Both the position numbers and the translations under genes were made by a program. From positions 1-64,000 of the forward strand of contig NZ_NQKY01000010.1 in assembly GCF_002252675.1 (NCBI RefSeq): a stretch of 64,000 bases of DNA. The letters run 5' to 3'. Source of the stretch: Synechococcus sp. BO 8801. GTDB taxonomy: Bacteria; Cyanobacteriota; Cyanobacteriia; PCC-6307; Cyanobiaceae. Position 1 is the first letter of the stretch. Every line of letters starts with the position of its first letter. A model generated the notes under the pieces. That model ran no database searches. It had not been told where the DNA came from and saw only the letters and a program-made list of their open reading frames with translations. This document shows positions 1 through 7,925 of this stretch, piece by piece.

Positions 1-704
1 TGCCAGAGCAGGCCCGCCGGCAGCAGGCCCAGCCCACCCAGCCAGAGCAGCACCCGCCGCGGCGCCGGGGCGGGGCCCGCCCCCGCTGGGGCCGCCAGAT
101 AGCAGAGGTTGAGCAGCACCAGACCCGCCGCCGGGGCCAGCACGGCCGTCGGATCCCCGGATCCCCGCTGGAGTGCCTCGGTGGCGGTGTCGACGGCCCT
201 CTGCCACTCGCTGAGCAGCCAGGCCGGCCCCAGCAGGGCCAGCAGCGCCAGCTGGGGCCACTGGCGCAGCAGGGCCCAGCCCAGGCCCGCGCCGATGGCC
301 CAGAGCAGCAGCCCCAGGGGCCAGTGGGCCTCGAGGTGGAACAGCTGGCCCGCCAGGAAAAGGCCCGCCCCCAGGGCCACCGTGCCCACCCCATGCAGGC
401 TCACCGCCAGGGGCGGGAAGCGGCTCTCCACGGCGGCGGCGCCCCCGTGCAGGCCCACCACCAGCGCCAGCAGCAGGCCGAAGCGCTGGCCGGGTCCGAG
501 GGCCGCCCAGTGGGTGGAGACGAACAGCAGCAGCCCGGCGGCCACCAGCACGCCCCCGAGAGCGACCGCCACCAGCACCGGCACCCGCAGCCGTGGGCGG
601 CCCGGCTGGGCCCGTTCCCAGGCCCGGATCGCCTCGGCGCCGGCGGGGGCGATCAGGCCCGCCTGCCGCCAGCGCTCCAGCCGTGATTCCCAGCCGTCAG
701 CCAT
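1..704 (-). CDS. DUF2157-type multi-spanning membrane protein (partial, C-terminus outside window)
   Basis: Reading the minus strand from the ATG at 704 gives at least 234 residues with no stop before the window edge. The N-terminus ([20 protein letters not shown]...) has the short amphipathic 'W...G.I...' segment seen at the head of DUF2157 proteins. It is followed by several Leu/Ala/Gly-rich membrane helices from about residue 40 onward. DUF2157 proteins are inner-membrane proteins of unknown function. The start lies 60 bases from the proposed valS start on the opposite strand, so the two genes are divergent. The assignment to DUF2157 is from the general pattern only. Confidence 0.65.
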   Translation of the reverse strand, partial: MADGWESRLERWRQAGLIAPAGAEAIRAWERAQPGRPRLRVPVLVAVALGGVLVAAGLLLFVSTHWAALGPGQRFGLLLALVVGLHGGAAAVESRFPPLAVSLHGVGTVALGAGLFLAGQLFHLEAHWPLGLLLWAIGAGLGWALLRQWPQLALLALLGPAWLLSEWQRAVDTATEALQRGSGDPTAVLAPAAGLVLLNLCYLAAPAGAGPAPAPRRVLLWLGGLGLLPAGLLW

Positions 705-764
705 GGACCCAGGCTAGGAGTGGCCCACCTTTTGCGACCATGGGCCCACTGCCCCAGGCCCCAC

Positions 765-3584
765 GTGTCCGCCGAGCCCCTGCCCAAGACCTACGACCCG
801 GCCGCCACCGAGGCGCGCTGGCAGGCGGCCTGGGAGGAGGCCGGCGCCTTCCACCCCGACCCCACGGCGCCCGGGGAGCCGTTCTCGGTGGTGATCCCGC
901 CGCCGAACGTGACCGGCAGCCTGCACATGGGCCACGGCTTCGAGACGGCCCTGATCGACACGATCGTGCGCTTCCAGCGCCTCCAGGGGAAGAACGTGCT
1001 GTGCCTGCCCGGCACCGACCACGCCTCGATCGCGGTGCAGACGCTGCTGGAGAAGCAGATCAAGGCGGAGGGCGGCAGCAAGGACGACCTGGGCCGCGAC
1101 GCCTTTCTGGAGCGGGCCTGGGCCTGGAAGGGGGAGAGCGGCGGCACGATCGTGGGCCAGCTGCGCCGGCTGGGCTACTCGGTCGACTGGCGCCGGGAGC
1201 GCTTCACCCTCGATCCCGGCCTGAGCGCGGCGGTGGTGGAGGCCTTCGTGCGCCTGCACGAGCAGGGGCTCATCTACCGCGGCGAATACCTGGTGAACTG
1301 GTGCCCGGCCTCGGGATCGGCGGTGAGCGATCTGGAGGTGGAGATGAAGGAGCTGGACGGCCACCTCTGGCACTTCCGCTATCCCCTCAGCGGCGGCCCC
1401 GCCGCCGATGGCACCGACCACCTGGTGGTGGCCACCACCCGCCCCGAGACCCTGCTGGGCGACACCGGCGTGGCGGTGCACCCCACCGATCCCCGCTACG
1501 CCGCCCTGGTGGGCCAGACGATCACCCTGCCCCTGGTGGGGCGCCAGATCCCGATCGTGGCGGATGAGCACGTGGACCCTGCCTTCGGCACGGGCTGCGT
1601 CAAGGTGACCCCCGCCCACGACCCCAACGACTTCGCCATCGGCAGCCGCCACGGCCTGCCCCTGATCACGGTGATGGCCAAGGACGGCAGCATGAATGCG
1701 GCCGCCGGACGCTTCGCCGGCCTGGATCGCTTCGAAGCCCGCAAGGCGGTGGTGGCGGCGATGGAGGCCGAGGGGTTCCTGGTGAAGGTGGAGCCCCACC
1801 GCCACAGCGTGCCCTTTTCGGATCGCGGCAAGGTGCCGGTGGAGCCACTGCTCTCCACCCAGTGGTTCGCACGTGCCGAACCGCTGGCGGCCCGCTGCCG
1901 CGAGGCCCTCGACGGCGGCGCGCCCCGCTTCGTGCCGGAGCGCTGGGAGAAGGTCTACCGCGACTGGCTCACCGACATCCGCGACTGGTGCATCAGCCGC
2001 CAGCTCTGGTGGGGCCACCGCATCCCCGCCTGGTTCGTGGTCAGCGAGACCGGCGGCGTGATCACCGAGGCCACGCCGTATGTGGTGGCCCGCGATGCCG
2101 CGGAGGCCGCCGCCAAGGCGGAAGCGGCCCACGGCGAGGCTTCCCGGGCCGCGGGCCGGGAGCTGCAGCTGGAGCAGGACCCGGACGTGCTCGACACTTG
2201 GTTCTCCAGCGGCCTGTGGCCCTTCTCCACCCTGGGCTGGCCCGAGACGGAGGCCGCCGATCTGGCCCGCTGGTACCCCACCAGCGTGCTGGTGACGGGC
2301 TTCGACATCATCTTCTTCTGGGTGGCCCGCATGACGATGCTGGCCGGCGCCATGCAGCCCCTCGGCGCCGGCAAGGCCTGGATGCCCTTCGCCGACGTGA
2401 TGATCCACGGCCTGGTGCGGGACGAGAACAACCGCAAGATGAGCAAGAGCGCCGGCAATGGCATCGATCCGCTGCCGCTGATCGAGCGCTACGGCGCCGA
2501 TGCCCTGCGCTTCGCCCTGGTGCGGGAGGTGGCCGGCGCCGGCCAGGACATCCGCCTTGACTACGACCGCAACGACGGCAGCTCCGCCACGGTGGAGGCG
2601 GCGCGCAACTTCGCCAACAAGCTCTGGAACGCCACCCGCTTCGCCCTGATGAATCTGGGCGGTGAAACGCCCGCCGGCCTGGGGGCCCCGGACCCGGCGC
2701 ACCTGCAGCTCGCCGACCGCTGGATCCTGTCGCGGCTGGAGCGGGTCAAGCGCGAGACGGCCGAGCGCTACGCCAGCTACGGCTTGGGGGAAGCCGCCAA
2801 GGGGCTGTACGAGTTCGCCTGGAACGAGGTCTGCGACTGGACGATCGAGCTGCTCAAACGGCGTCTCAACCCGCGGCCCGCCGTCGAAGGCGAGCCCCTC
2901 ACCGCCGAGGTGCTGGCCGACCAGCGCGTCGCCCGGCAGGTGCTGGCCAAGGTGCTGGCGGAGCTGCTGGTGCTGCTGCATCCGCTGATGCCCCACCTGA
3001 GCGAGGAGCTCTGGCACGGACTCACCGGCGCCCCCGAGGTTACCTTCCTGGCCTTGCAGCCCTGGCCGGCGGCCGAGGCGGCCGCCCTCGATGAAGGCCT
3101 GGAGGCGTCGTTCGCCGAGCTGATCGAGGCGATCCGGGTGGTGCGCAACCTGCGGGCCGTGGCGGGCCTGAAGCCCTCCCAGGGGGCGCCGGTGCTGTTC
3201 ATCACCGGCCGCGAGCAGTTGGCGGCGGTGCTGCGGGAAGGGAGCCCCGACATCACCACCCTCACCCGCGCCGAGAGCGTGACCGTGCTCGATCCGGCGG
3301 CGGCAGCCGAGCGCCCTGCGGCCCGGGCCCTGGCCGCAGTGAGCGGCGAGCTGCAGGTGCTGCTGCCCCTGGAGGGCCTGGTCGACCTCGATGCCCTGCG
3401 GGCGCGCCTGGAGAAGGACATCGCCAAGGCCACCAAGGAGATCAGTGGCCTGACCGGCCGCCTCGCCAACCCCAACTTCGCCGGCAAGGCGCCGCCGGAG
3501 GTGGTGGCCGAGTGCAAGGCCAACCTGGCCGAAGCCGAGGCCCAGGCGGCCCTGGCGCGGCAGCGGCTGGCGGATCTGGGTTGA
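765..3584 (+). CDS. valS: Valyl-tRNA synthetase
   Basis: Class I aminoacyl-tRNA synthetase charging tRNA-Val in the cytoplasm. The HIGH-type signature appears as HMGH in [13 protein letters not shown] near residue 55, the KMSKS loop as [13 protein letters not shown] in the second half, and the C-terminus carries the valine-type coiled coil ([15 protein letters not shown]...). The frame is open from a GTG at 720, but the first 15 residues ([15 protein letters not shown]) look non-coding. The GTG at 765 starts [12 protein letters not shown], where family members usually begin, giving 939 residues, a normal length. CP1 editing-domain sequence ([16 protein letters not shown]) is present. It is divergent from the DUF2157 gene; downstream lies a lower-G+C island. 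Confidence 0.96.
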   Translation: MSAEPLPKTYDPAATEARWQAAWEEAGAFHPDPTAPGEPFSVVIPPPNVTGSLHMGHGFETALIDTIVRFQRLQGKNVLCLPGTDHASIAVQTLLEKQIKAEGGSKDDLGRDAFLERAWAWKGESGGTIVGQLRRLGYSVDWRRERFTLDPGLSAAVVEAFVRLHEQGLIYRGEYLVNWCPASGSAVSDLEVEMKELDGHLWHFRYPLSGGPAADGTDHLVVATTRPETLLGDTGVAVHPTDPRYAALVGQTITLPLVGRQIPIVADEHVDPAFGTGCVKVTPAHDPNDFAIGSRHGLPLITVMAKDGSMNAAAGRFAGLDRFEARKAVVAAMEAEGFLVKVEPHRHSVPFSDRGKVPVEPLLSTQWFARAEPLAARCREALDGGAPRFVPERWEKVYRDWLTDIRDWCISRQLWWGHRIPAWFVVSETGGVITEATPYVVARDAAEAAAKAEAAHGEASRAAGRELQLEQDPDVLDTWFSSGLWPFSTLGWPETEAADLARWYPTSVLVTGFDIIFFWVARMTMLAGAMQPLGAGKAWMPFADVMIHGLVRDENNRKMSKSAGNGIDPLPLIERYGADALRFALVREVAGAGQDIRLDYDRNDGSSATVEAARNFANKLWNATRFALMNLGGETPAGLGAPDPAHLQLADRWILSRLERVKRETAERYASYGLGEAAKGLYEFAWNEVCDWTIELLKRRLNPRPAVEGEPLTAEVLADQRVARQVLAKVLAELLVLLHPLMPHLSEELWHGLTGAPEVTFLALQPWPAAEAAALDEGLEASFAELIEAIRVVRNLRAVAGLKPSQGAPVLFITGREQLAAVLREGSPDITTLTRAESVTVLDPAAAAERPAARALAAVSGELQVLLPLEGLVDLDALRARLEKDIAKATKEISGLTGRLANPNFAGKAPPEVVAECKANLAEAEAQAALARQRLADLG

Positions 3585-3651
3585 GGCCGGTTGTCTTCGG
3601 AGGCGACCGACTGCGGCGCTTCGGCATCGGCCATCCGATGCGGCCTTCGAG

Positions 3652-3696
3652 TCAACCCTGACCGCTGAGGCAGGCGCGTTTGCAAGTCAGGGTTGA
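3652..3696. repeat. Perfect 11-bp inverted repeat downstream of valS
   Basis: TCAACCCTGAC (3652-3662) and GTCAGGGTTGA (3686-3696) are perfect complements around a 23-base loop, lying between the convergent valS and VOC genes. No T-tract follows either arm. It may act as a bidirectional terminator. It also marks the left edge of the A+T-richer island, and its outer bases (AGTCAAC ... GTTGAAC) resemble integron core boxes, but it lacks the unpaired spacer expected of an attC site. Confidence 0.5.
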
Positions 3697-3730
3697 ACGA
3701 GGGGTCAGGCCGCCGTCGGCGGCGCTGCAG

Positions 3731-4111
3731 CTACTGCATCGAGTTCAATCCGAACATGTTGCCCTCCGTATCCATGCACAGAGTGACCCAACCGAATGGC
3801 CCGATGGAGAACTTAGGGCGCAGGATCTTGCCGCCTGCCGCCACTACCCGCTTTTCTTCCACGGCGCAGTCATTCACGCTGAAGTAGATCATGGTGCCGC
3901 CAGTTCCTGGATGACCATGGGGAGATTTCACGAGTGCGCCAGCAGCGCCGTAGGCGGTCATGTTCGCGGGAAAGCCCCGCATCAGGGTGTCTCCGGTCGG
4001 GTCGTCAATCGGCTCCAGCCGGTGCGGCAAGACGGCCTCGTAGAAGGCCGTGGCGCGATCCATGTCGTCCACATATAAATCGAACCAACCAATTGCATTC
4101 TGCATAACCAT
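3731..4111 (-). CDS. VOC-family (glyoxalase/bleomycin-resistance-like) protein
   Basis: A 126-residue single-domain protein starting MVMQNAIGWFDLYVDDMDRATAFYEAVL. This is the typical opening of a vicinal-oxygen-chelate fold with the beta-alpha-beta-beta-beta repeats; the second half has FSVNDCAVEEKRVVAAGGKI and ends with a D.EGN.FGL motif. VOC proteins bind divalent metals and act in detoxification or isomerisation; the substrate cannot be told here. The start at 4111 is chosen because GGAG at 4118-4121 lies six bases upstream. The open frame extends further into the AraC gene but that extension is not VOC-like. It lies 67 bases downstream of the AraC-type regulator on the same strand, a common regulator/VOC pairing. 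Confidence 0.85.
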   Translation of the reverse strand: MVMQNAIGWFDLYVDDMDRATAFYEAVLPHRLEPIDDPTGDTLMRGFPANMTAYGAAGALVKSPHGHPGTGGTMIYFSVNDCAVEEKRVVAAGGKILRPKFSIGPFGWVTLCMDTEGNMFGLNSMQ

Positions 4112-4117
4112 CGCAAG

Positions 4118-4121
4118 CTCC
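4118..4121 (-). promoter_or_regulatory. Ribosome binding site deciding the VOC start
   Basis: On the minus strand GGAG precedes the ATG at 4111 by six bases. A second ATG sits two codons further at 4105. This site rejects the longer open frame that would begin inside the upstream regulator gene. Confidence 0.55.
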
Positions 4122-4178
4122 GTTGTTGCAAGTGAAGCCGTGAGGTTATCGGTGTTGCCCGCAACCGTCTTGTATGGA

Positions 4179-4919
4179 TCAGACACCAAAGCGCTTTTGG
4201 TATTGGCCCGGGGTATAGCCGGTGGCTTGCCGGAAGGCATGGGTGAAGTGGGCCTGGTCGGCGTATAGATCAAGATAGTGCTTGCGGAATGACTCTTGCA
4301 CTCGTAGAACCTTGATCAGATCATGCGGTGCGAATCCCGTGAGTCGCTGGAGCGTACGCTGCAACTGCCGAGTGGACAGTCCGACCAAAGCCGCCATGTC
4401 GGCAACGGATCGGATGGCGTCAAGATTCGACAGTATGCACGCAGTGATGGCGTTCGCTCGGGCGTGACCATGGGTCATGCACCACCGCACTTGCTCAGCC
4501 AGGACTGGCACCATGTCCGAAAAATCGAGACCTACGAGTCGTCGGCACGTTTCAACGAGCGGCAACGTACCCAGGTATGGCGATCCGACATACCTGTCCA
4601 CGATCTCGGACCGGTCTCCCTGCCAGGCGCCTGGATAGAACTGAACCCCTGCGTAGTGGAATGACCTTCCAAGGTTGAGTGTTGTCGCTTGCGTATGGAG
4701 TGCCGTGACTCCGGCGATGGTGGGCTCGACCAGATTGAACAGGAGATTGACACAGGCGTCGGGTAGCGCGTGATAGTGAAAGTCCTCCGGCAGCGTGGCA
4801 AGTGCCCGCAGTTCCCAGAAGCAGTGGACCACTTCGGTCAGGTCATCGGTCGGCGGGCACTCGCTGTAGCGCAGGTCCGATCCACGAATCGAGAAACCGT
4901 CAACGGTTGGGGAATACAT
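4179..4919 (-). CDS. AraC-family transcriptional regulator
   Basis: A 246-residue protein with an N-terminal sensor region (PPTDDLTEVVHCFWELRA..., resembling the DUF6597-type cupin-like domain) and a C-terminal double helix-turn-helix. The second half contains SVADMAALVGLSTRQLQRTLQRLTG followed by the conserved AraC tail FTHAFRQATGYTPGQYQKRF. It probably controls itself and the VOC gene just downstream on the same strand. G+C is visibly lower than in flanking housekeeping genes, consistent with acquisition. The ligand is unknown. The start ATG at 4919 has no strong Shine-Dalgarno, so a nearby alternative is possible. Confidence 0.88.
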   Translation of the reverse strand: MYSPTVDGFSIRGSDLRYSECPPTDDLTEVVHCFWELRALATLPEDFHYHALPDACVNLLFNLVEPTIAGVTALHTQATTLNLGRSFHYAGVQFYPGAWQGDRSEIVDRYVGSPYLGTLPLVETCRRLVGLDFSDMVPVLAEQVRWCMTHGHARANAITACILSNLDAIRSVADMAALVGLSTRQLQRTLQRLTGFAPHDLIKVLRVQESFRKHYLDLYADQAHFTHAFRQATGYTPGQYQKRFGV

Positions 4920-5019
4920 CGGTGGTCGGTTCGGGCAATCAGCTCATGGAAACCGGAGAAGACATAGCGATTCGGTCGCCAGGCCTAGCGCTTCCTATCA
5001 CCTCGTCGCAAACTCTATC

Positions 5020-5067
5020 GCCCAACAGGACTTGCGGTGGCGGCTCAGGTGAGCAGTGATGTTAGGC
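5020..5067 (-). other. attC-like site (candidate) at the 3' end of the SDR gene
   Basis: Read on the minus strand, this 48-base element begins GCCTAAC and ends GTTGGGC, matching RYYYAAC and GTTRRRY at all seven positions each. The TAA stop of the SDR gene lies inside the first box, as is common in integron gene cassettes. Internal pairing is weak (ACTGC against GCAAGT with one bulged base; a GCTCA/TGAGC hairpin). At 48 bases it is shorter than most known attC sites. This is inference from consensus boxes and position only. Confidence 0.35.
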
Positions 5068-5751
5068 ACCCTTGCTGGACATGGCGGGCACATCAATCTC
5101 CTTGATACAGGTTTGGCGGGATAAGCACAAAACGCAGTCGATAATCATAAGGAGATCTTCAAGCGGAATCGAATCTGTTGCTGGAGCTCCAATCTCTCCC
5201 AAGTCCGAAAGCACCTCTGGAGTTCCCACATTGCCTGGATTGATCACTGTCACAGATATCCGATCGGGCCGAAGCTCTTCACGCAGTGAGTGGACCACGC
5301 CTCGGAGTCCGAACTTCGATGCAGAGTTTGCGACCTCTCTGCTGGGAAAGTTGTCACGCCCGGAAAGCGCTCCCATGAAGATGATCTTCGGATTGCTGGA
5401 CTTTCGCAAGGCAGGCAGCAATGCCTTTACGATTCTGATCGGTGCCAAGAGATTGACATTTAGAACTCTTGTAATGTCATCGTCAGAACAACTTGAAAAT
5501 GAATATGATGACGTAAAGGCATCTGTCTCCCAAGTGCCTCCCATGTAGAGGAGTGAATCTAGACTTCCTTCCCCAGCAGCTTCGGCAACCGTATTGACTC
5601 CCTCGAGAGTCGAAACATCAGCCTTGATCCACTCGCCATACATTGAGACAGTGCGCGATACAGACAGTACTCGCTCTGATTTGGTAACGAGGTGCCGCGA
5701 CACGGCCTCCCCAATTCCTCTGCTGCTTCCAATGACCGCGACGTTAGCCAT
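5062..5751 (-). CDS. Short-chain dehydrogenase/reductase-like protein lacking the catalytic tyrosine
   Basis: A 229-residue Rossmann-fold protein. The cofactor loop GSSRGIG sits at residues 8-14, and the LNVNLLAP segment and ...NSASKFGL helix follow the classical SDR layout. At the YxxxK active site the Lys is present (K146) but the Tyr position is Asn (N142). The usual NAG motif reads YMGG, and the Ser before it is ambiguous (GALSG). It may therefore be a divergent or non-catalytic SDR. ATG 5751 is chosen; an upstream TTG at 5775 would add eight residues. It is flanked on both sides by attC-like palindromes, with the stop codon inside one of them. G+C is low for the region. Confidence 0.82.
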   Translation of the reverse strand: MANVAVIGSSRGIGEAVSRHLVTKSERVLSVSRTVSMYGEWIKADVSTLEGVNTVAEAAGEGSLDSLLYMGGTWETDAFTSSYSFSSCSDDDITRVLNVNLLAPIRIVKALLPALRKSSNPKIIFMGALSGRDNFPSREVANSASKFGLRGVVHSLREELRPDRISVTVINPGNVGTPEVLSDLGEIGAPATDSIPLEDLLMIIDCVLCLSRQTCIKEIDVPAMSSKGA

Positions 5752-5769
5752 GGCAGGAATTCCAGGTTT

Positions 5770-5872
5770 GTTCAACGCTTGCCATCACCTAGTCGGAGAG
5801 AGCATGGTCTCCATCTTCTCCATGGAATCAGTGATTCTCCGGCGGCGAATCGGCTGAATGGCATGGTTGGAA
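5770..5872 (-). other. attC-like palindrome (candidate) at the 3' end of the DUF2442 gene
   Basis: On the minus strand the element runs from TTCCAAC (5872-5866) to GTTGAAC (5776-5770). Just inside the boxes TGCCAT pairs perfectly with ATGGCA, and further in GGAGA pairs with TCTCC. The DUF2442 stop codon is inside, and the next gene (SDR) starts 18 bases after the GTTRRRY box. The layout of outer boxes, inner boxes and stop inside the element resembles an integron attC. The outer-left box departs from consensus at its first base. Confidence 0.35.
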
Positions 5873-6124
5873 AGTGATCATCGCCCTTAGCGGAAATCTC
5901 TCAGGATGGCGTATAGACTCAACAGATAAGTCAACATCTAAATCAGGCCAATAGAGATGGTCGGCAGTCGGGCGCAAGACGTTCAGGATCTGCTCAATCG
6001 TGGCGGCTTTGAACCAAGGAAACTCGGCGTATGGAAGCGCTAGCTCTTCATCGTCAATAAGCATCCAGACGCAGTGGCCAGAGACATTCGTGACCTCAGC
6101 TCCCAAAGTGGTTGTTCCAGGCAT
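5828..6124 (-). CDS. DUF2442 domain protein
   Basis: A 98-residue protein. The N-terminus GAEVTNVSGHCVWMLIDDEELALPYAEFPWFKAATIEQI, followed by LYWPDLDVDLSVESIRHPERFP, is the typical DUF2442 pattern (a small fold that reads out next to DUF4160). It overlaps the upstream DUF4160 frame by 29 bases, so the two are translationally coupled. DUF4160/DUF2442 pairs are widespread in accessory DNA and are often suspected toxin-antitoxin-like modules; the activity is not established. A candidate attC-like palindrome begins inside its 3' end. Confidence 0.85.
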   Translation of the reverse strand: MPGTTTLGAEVTNVSGHCVWMLIDDEELALPYAEFPWFKAATIEQILNVLRPTADHLYWPDLDVDLSVESIRHPERFPLRAMITFQPCHSADSPPENH

Positions 6125-6335
6125 CGGTGATCTCCTGTTGGCGGGACTCGATTAGGCGTTCTGCGTCTTTGATCTTTGATGAGCTTAGCCCAATGTTGCG
6201 AGCGAGTTCAATGGTCGGCCTGAGCCAGAACTTCGCCTCACCATCTGGATGACTGACATGGATGTGCAGACGGCTCTCCTCTCGCGAAAAGAAGAAAAAC
6301 CGAAACTCGCCTTCTCGAAAGACGGTTGGTGACAA
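6096..6335 (-). CDS. DUF4160 domain protein
   Basis: A 79-residue protein with the family hallmarks: MSPTVFREGEFRFFFFSREE, then HIHVSHPDGEAKFWL, then a C-terminal helix ending EITDAWNNHF. Full length for the family. It starts with TTG at 6335, supported by a strong GGGAGG ribosome site five bases upstream (6341-6346). Its stop overlaps the start of DUF2442. Role unknown; the pairing and mobile context suggest a small two-gene accessory module. Confidence 0.85.
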   Translation of the reverse strand: MSPTVFREGEFRFFFFSREESRLHIHVSHPDGEAKFWLRPTIELARNIGLSSSKIKDAERLIESRQQEITDAWNNHFGS

Positions 6336-6340
6336 GTAGG

Positions 6341-6346
6341 CCTCCC
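6341..6346 (-). promoter_or_regulatory. Ribosome binding site supporting the TTG start of the DUF4160 gene
   Basis: GGGAGG on the minus strand, five bases before the TTG at 6335. No ATG or GTG lies nearby in frame, so this site decides the start. Confidence 0.6.
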
Positions 6347-6458
6347 GACTTGCCTGACAGCTTAGCCTCGCTTTCAGTGCTGGGATGAGGGAGGTAATTG
6401 TAGCTACATCCCTGACATGCTCAGTATCTTTTCCTGCTCGGGGTGTCTGCTTTCATCT

Positions 6459-6543
6459 TTCCAACGCTCAAGATCAGCGGCGAGCACGAGATGGACGACT
6501 TGGACACTCTACTGATCTCGTCCGCTGGATCATGGTGTTGGGC
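6459..6543 (-). other. attC-like site (best candidate) at the 3' end of the azoreductase gene
   Basis: On the minus strand the element starts GCCCAAC ten bases beyond the azoreductase stop and ends 85 bases later with GTTGGAA (six of seven consensus positions of GTTRRRY). After a five-base spacer, GATCCAGCGG pairs with CCGCTGATC and leaves exactly one extra C on the 5' side. The single extrahelical base in the L'' box is a recognised feature of folded attC sites. A further ACGAGAT/ATCTCGT stem lies inside. Length, spacers, bulge side and orientation all fit an attC read in the direction of the gene. Confidence 0.5.
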
Positions 6544-6553
6544 TGCTCGTCAA

Positions 6554-7174
6554 CTACCAGGATGATATAAAGCTCATAACTTCGCCTTTTGCCTTGTCAA
6601 TACTGCTGCGCCGAGACTCCTCTCCTAAGTCTAGGCCACATGCATGAATAAAGCTGATGTCAGAAACTCCCATGAACTGGAATGCATACTTTAGCCCAGG
6701 CTCTTGTGCATCCCATCCGTGGTAGGGCGAGTTTGAGCCATACTCAACGCCACGAGCCGTGACAAACAGAACCTTTTTCTCTTTTGCAAGCCCTTGGTAG
6801 CATCCATGATCAGATGTAAATGTTCGACCAAAGCGAACAAGATTATCGATGTAGGCTTTAAAGCTGGATGGGATTCCGAAATTGTACATCGGAACGCTGT
6901 ATAAACATCTGTCTGCGGCAAGGAACTCATCTACCAATATGTCGGACAGCTCAAGCACTTGACGCGCCTCCGCTGTCAATGCATCCCTTGGAGTAAAATC
7001 TGCGGCGATCCATTCTTCTGTGATATGAGGTATACATGTATTCCTCAGGTCACGATAGACTACTTGTTCGTCAGGATGGCTCTCCTTCCATGCTGCAATG
7101 AAAGTGCTGGCAAGTAGTCGCGAGCTTGAATTCTCGCCGCGAGGACTTGAGTCAATGTGCAGTAGCGTTCCCAT
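6554..7174 (-). CDS. azoR: FMN-dependent NADH-azoreductase (AzoR/AcpD family)
   Basis: A 206-residue flavodoxin-like quinone/azo reductase. The N-terminal phosphate-binding segment LLHIDSSPRGENSSSRLLA, the PMYNFGIPSSFKAYIDNLVRFGRTF motif and the late GVEYGSNSPYHG region are characteristic of AzoR. The family reduces quinones and azo compounds with NADH through FMN, generally as a two-electron detoxification step. It is transcribed away from an HxlR-type regulator gene 95 bases upstream, an arrangement seen for thiol/quinone-responsive azoreductase control in other bacteria (YodB/AzoR1 in Bacillus). It has low G+C for this genome and is followed by the best attC-like palindrome. Confidence 0.93.
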   Translation of the reverse strand: MGTLLHIDSSPRGENSSSRLLASTFIAAWKESHPDEQVVYRDLRNTCIPHITEEWIAADFTPRDALTAEARQVLELSDILVDEFLAADRCLYSVPMYNFGIPSSFKAYIDNLVRFGRTFTSDHGCYQGLAKEKKVLFVTARGVEYGSNSPYHGWDAQEPGLKYAFQFMGVSDISFIHACGLDLGEESRRSSIDKAKGEVMSFISSW

Positions 7175-7248
7175 GGACTAGCGTTGGGCGTGCTCAGGAC
7201 AGCGCAAACCTCGCGCCATCCGACACAAAAGTCAATTGGTTTCCATTC

Positions 7249-7258
7249 GGTAACTACC
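7249..7258. promoter_or_regulatory. Small palindrome in the azoR-hxlR divergent intergenic region
   Basis: GGTAACTACC is a GGTA-ac-TACC dyad ending 11 bases before the HxlR start. HxlR-type regulators bind short dyads in divergent intergenic regions, so this is a possible operator. The match is short and could be chance. Confidence 0.2.
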
Positions 7259-7269
7259 TACTCCGTCCA

Positions 7270-7602
7270 ATGGTCAAGCAGATGTGCTGCCCGCTTGAAT
7301 TGTTAATTGGCCATATCTCAGCACAGTGGTCGATCTACATCTTGTGGATCCTAAGCTCCCATGGCGAATTGCACTTTGGTGAACTGAAGCGGAAGGTTGA
7401 TGGAATATCCACAAAGGTCCTTTCAGATAGATTGCGCTTGCTGGAATCCATTCAGCTTATCGACCGTCAAGTTGAGCAAGGCACGGTTCCTAGAGTTGCA
7501 TATAAATTGACTGAGCGCGGGAAACAGCTTTCTGAGGTTCTTGACAGCCTTTATGAATATGCGGTGGAATGGTATTGGAATGAGAATACTTCTCCCCTGT
7601 AG
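7270..7602 (+). CDS. HxlR-family transcriptional regulator
   Basis: A 110-residue winged-helix protein. CCPLELLIGHISAQWSIYILWIL, ELHFGELKRKVDGISTKVLSDRLRLLE and the wing YKLTERGKQL give the full HxlR pattern, with the near-N-terminal Cys (MVKQMCCP) that senses thiol/quinone stress in some members. The ATG at 7270 is chosen; the frame stays open upstream into the azoR start but that part is not family-like. It is divergent from azoR and likely its regulator. Codon use is clearly less G+C-rich than in flanking core genes. Confidence 0.9.
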   Translation: MVKQMCCPLELLIGHISAQWSIYILWILSSHGELHFGELKRKVDGISTKVLSDRLRLLESIQLIDRQVEQGTVPRVAYKLTERGKQLSEVLDSLYEYAVEWYWNENTSPL

Positions 7603-7925
7603 GCTTCAACAGAAAAGCTATGTTTCCGCTCTGGCTTTGTGGTTTGCCAGCGTTAGCCAACCTAGCGCTTATTGGACGATTTCCGAGAGCCATGGCCTAG
7701 ACGCACCTCCCTTCCGTGAACCACGGCGAGTCCGCAGGTGGGAGTCCTTCGATAGCAATTGCAGGGCATCATGTTTCACCTCGAGTTGTCCCCCATGAAC
7801 ACGTGGTTCTCGGACCCGTGAACCACATGTTCATTCTGATGCCTTAGCCAAGATCTGCTGCCATACCTGCACCAGTCGATTCTTCCAATCCACTTGGCGG
7901 ACCCGATCACGCCCTGTTCGCCCAG
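7603..7925. other. Non-coding right edge of the accessory island
   Basis: No convincing gene. A weak attC-like candidate spans 7604-7658 (outer boxes CTTCAAC and GTTAGCC, one mismatch each; a GCTGGC-type inner stem). A hairpin AGCGTTAG/CTAGCGCT lies at 7649-7669. The 10-mer CCTAGCGCTT at 7661-7670 also occurs at 4984-4993 in the other intergenic region of the island. A strong inverted repeat lies at 7795-7834. Confidence 0.4.
7795..7834. repeat. 15-bp inverted repeat (one mismatch) at the island's right boundary
   Basis: ATGAACACGTGGTTC (7795-7809) and GAACCACATGTTCAT (7820-7834) pair at 14 of 15 positions around a 10-base loop. No T-tract follows. It could be a terminator-like hairpin, an operator or the remnant end of a mobile element. 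It lies between the hxlR gene and the 3' end of the GlxR-type gene. Confidence 0.6.

Noticed and set aside
109-717. 202-codon plus-strand frame at the window start
   Set aside because: Ser/Pro/Arg-rich shadow of the minus-strand DUF2157-type membrane protein, which is not closed inside the window and so is easy to miss.
714-3017. Long minus-strand open frame (767 codons) across valS
   Set aside because: Shadow of valS in high-G+C DNA; composition is His/Gly/Gln/Ala-rich with no motif, while the plus strand has all ValRS signatures.
3652-3696. Inverted repeat after valS as a true attC site
   Set aside because: Perfect pairing runs through outer and inner parts with no unpaired spacer and no extrahelical base, and one outer box departs from GTTRRRY. 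Kept only as an inverted repeat and a possible island edge.
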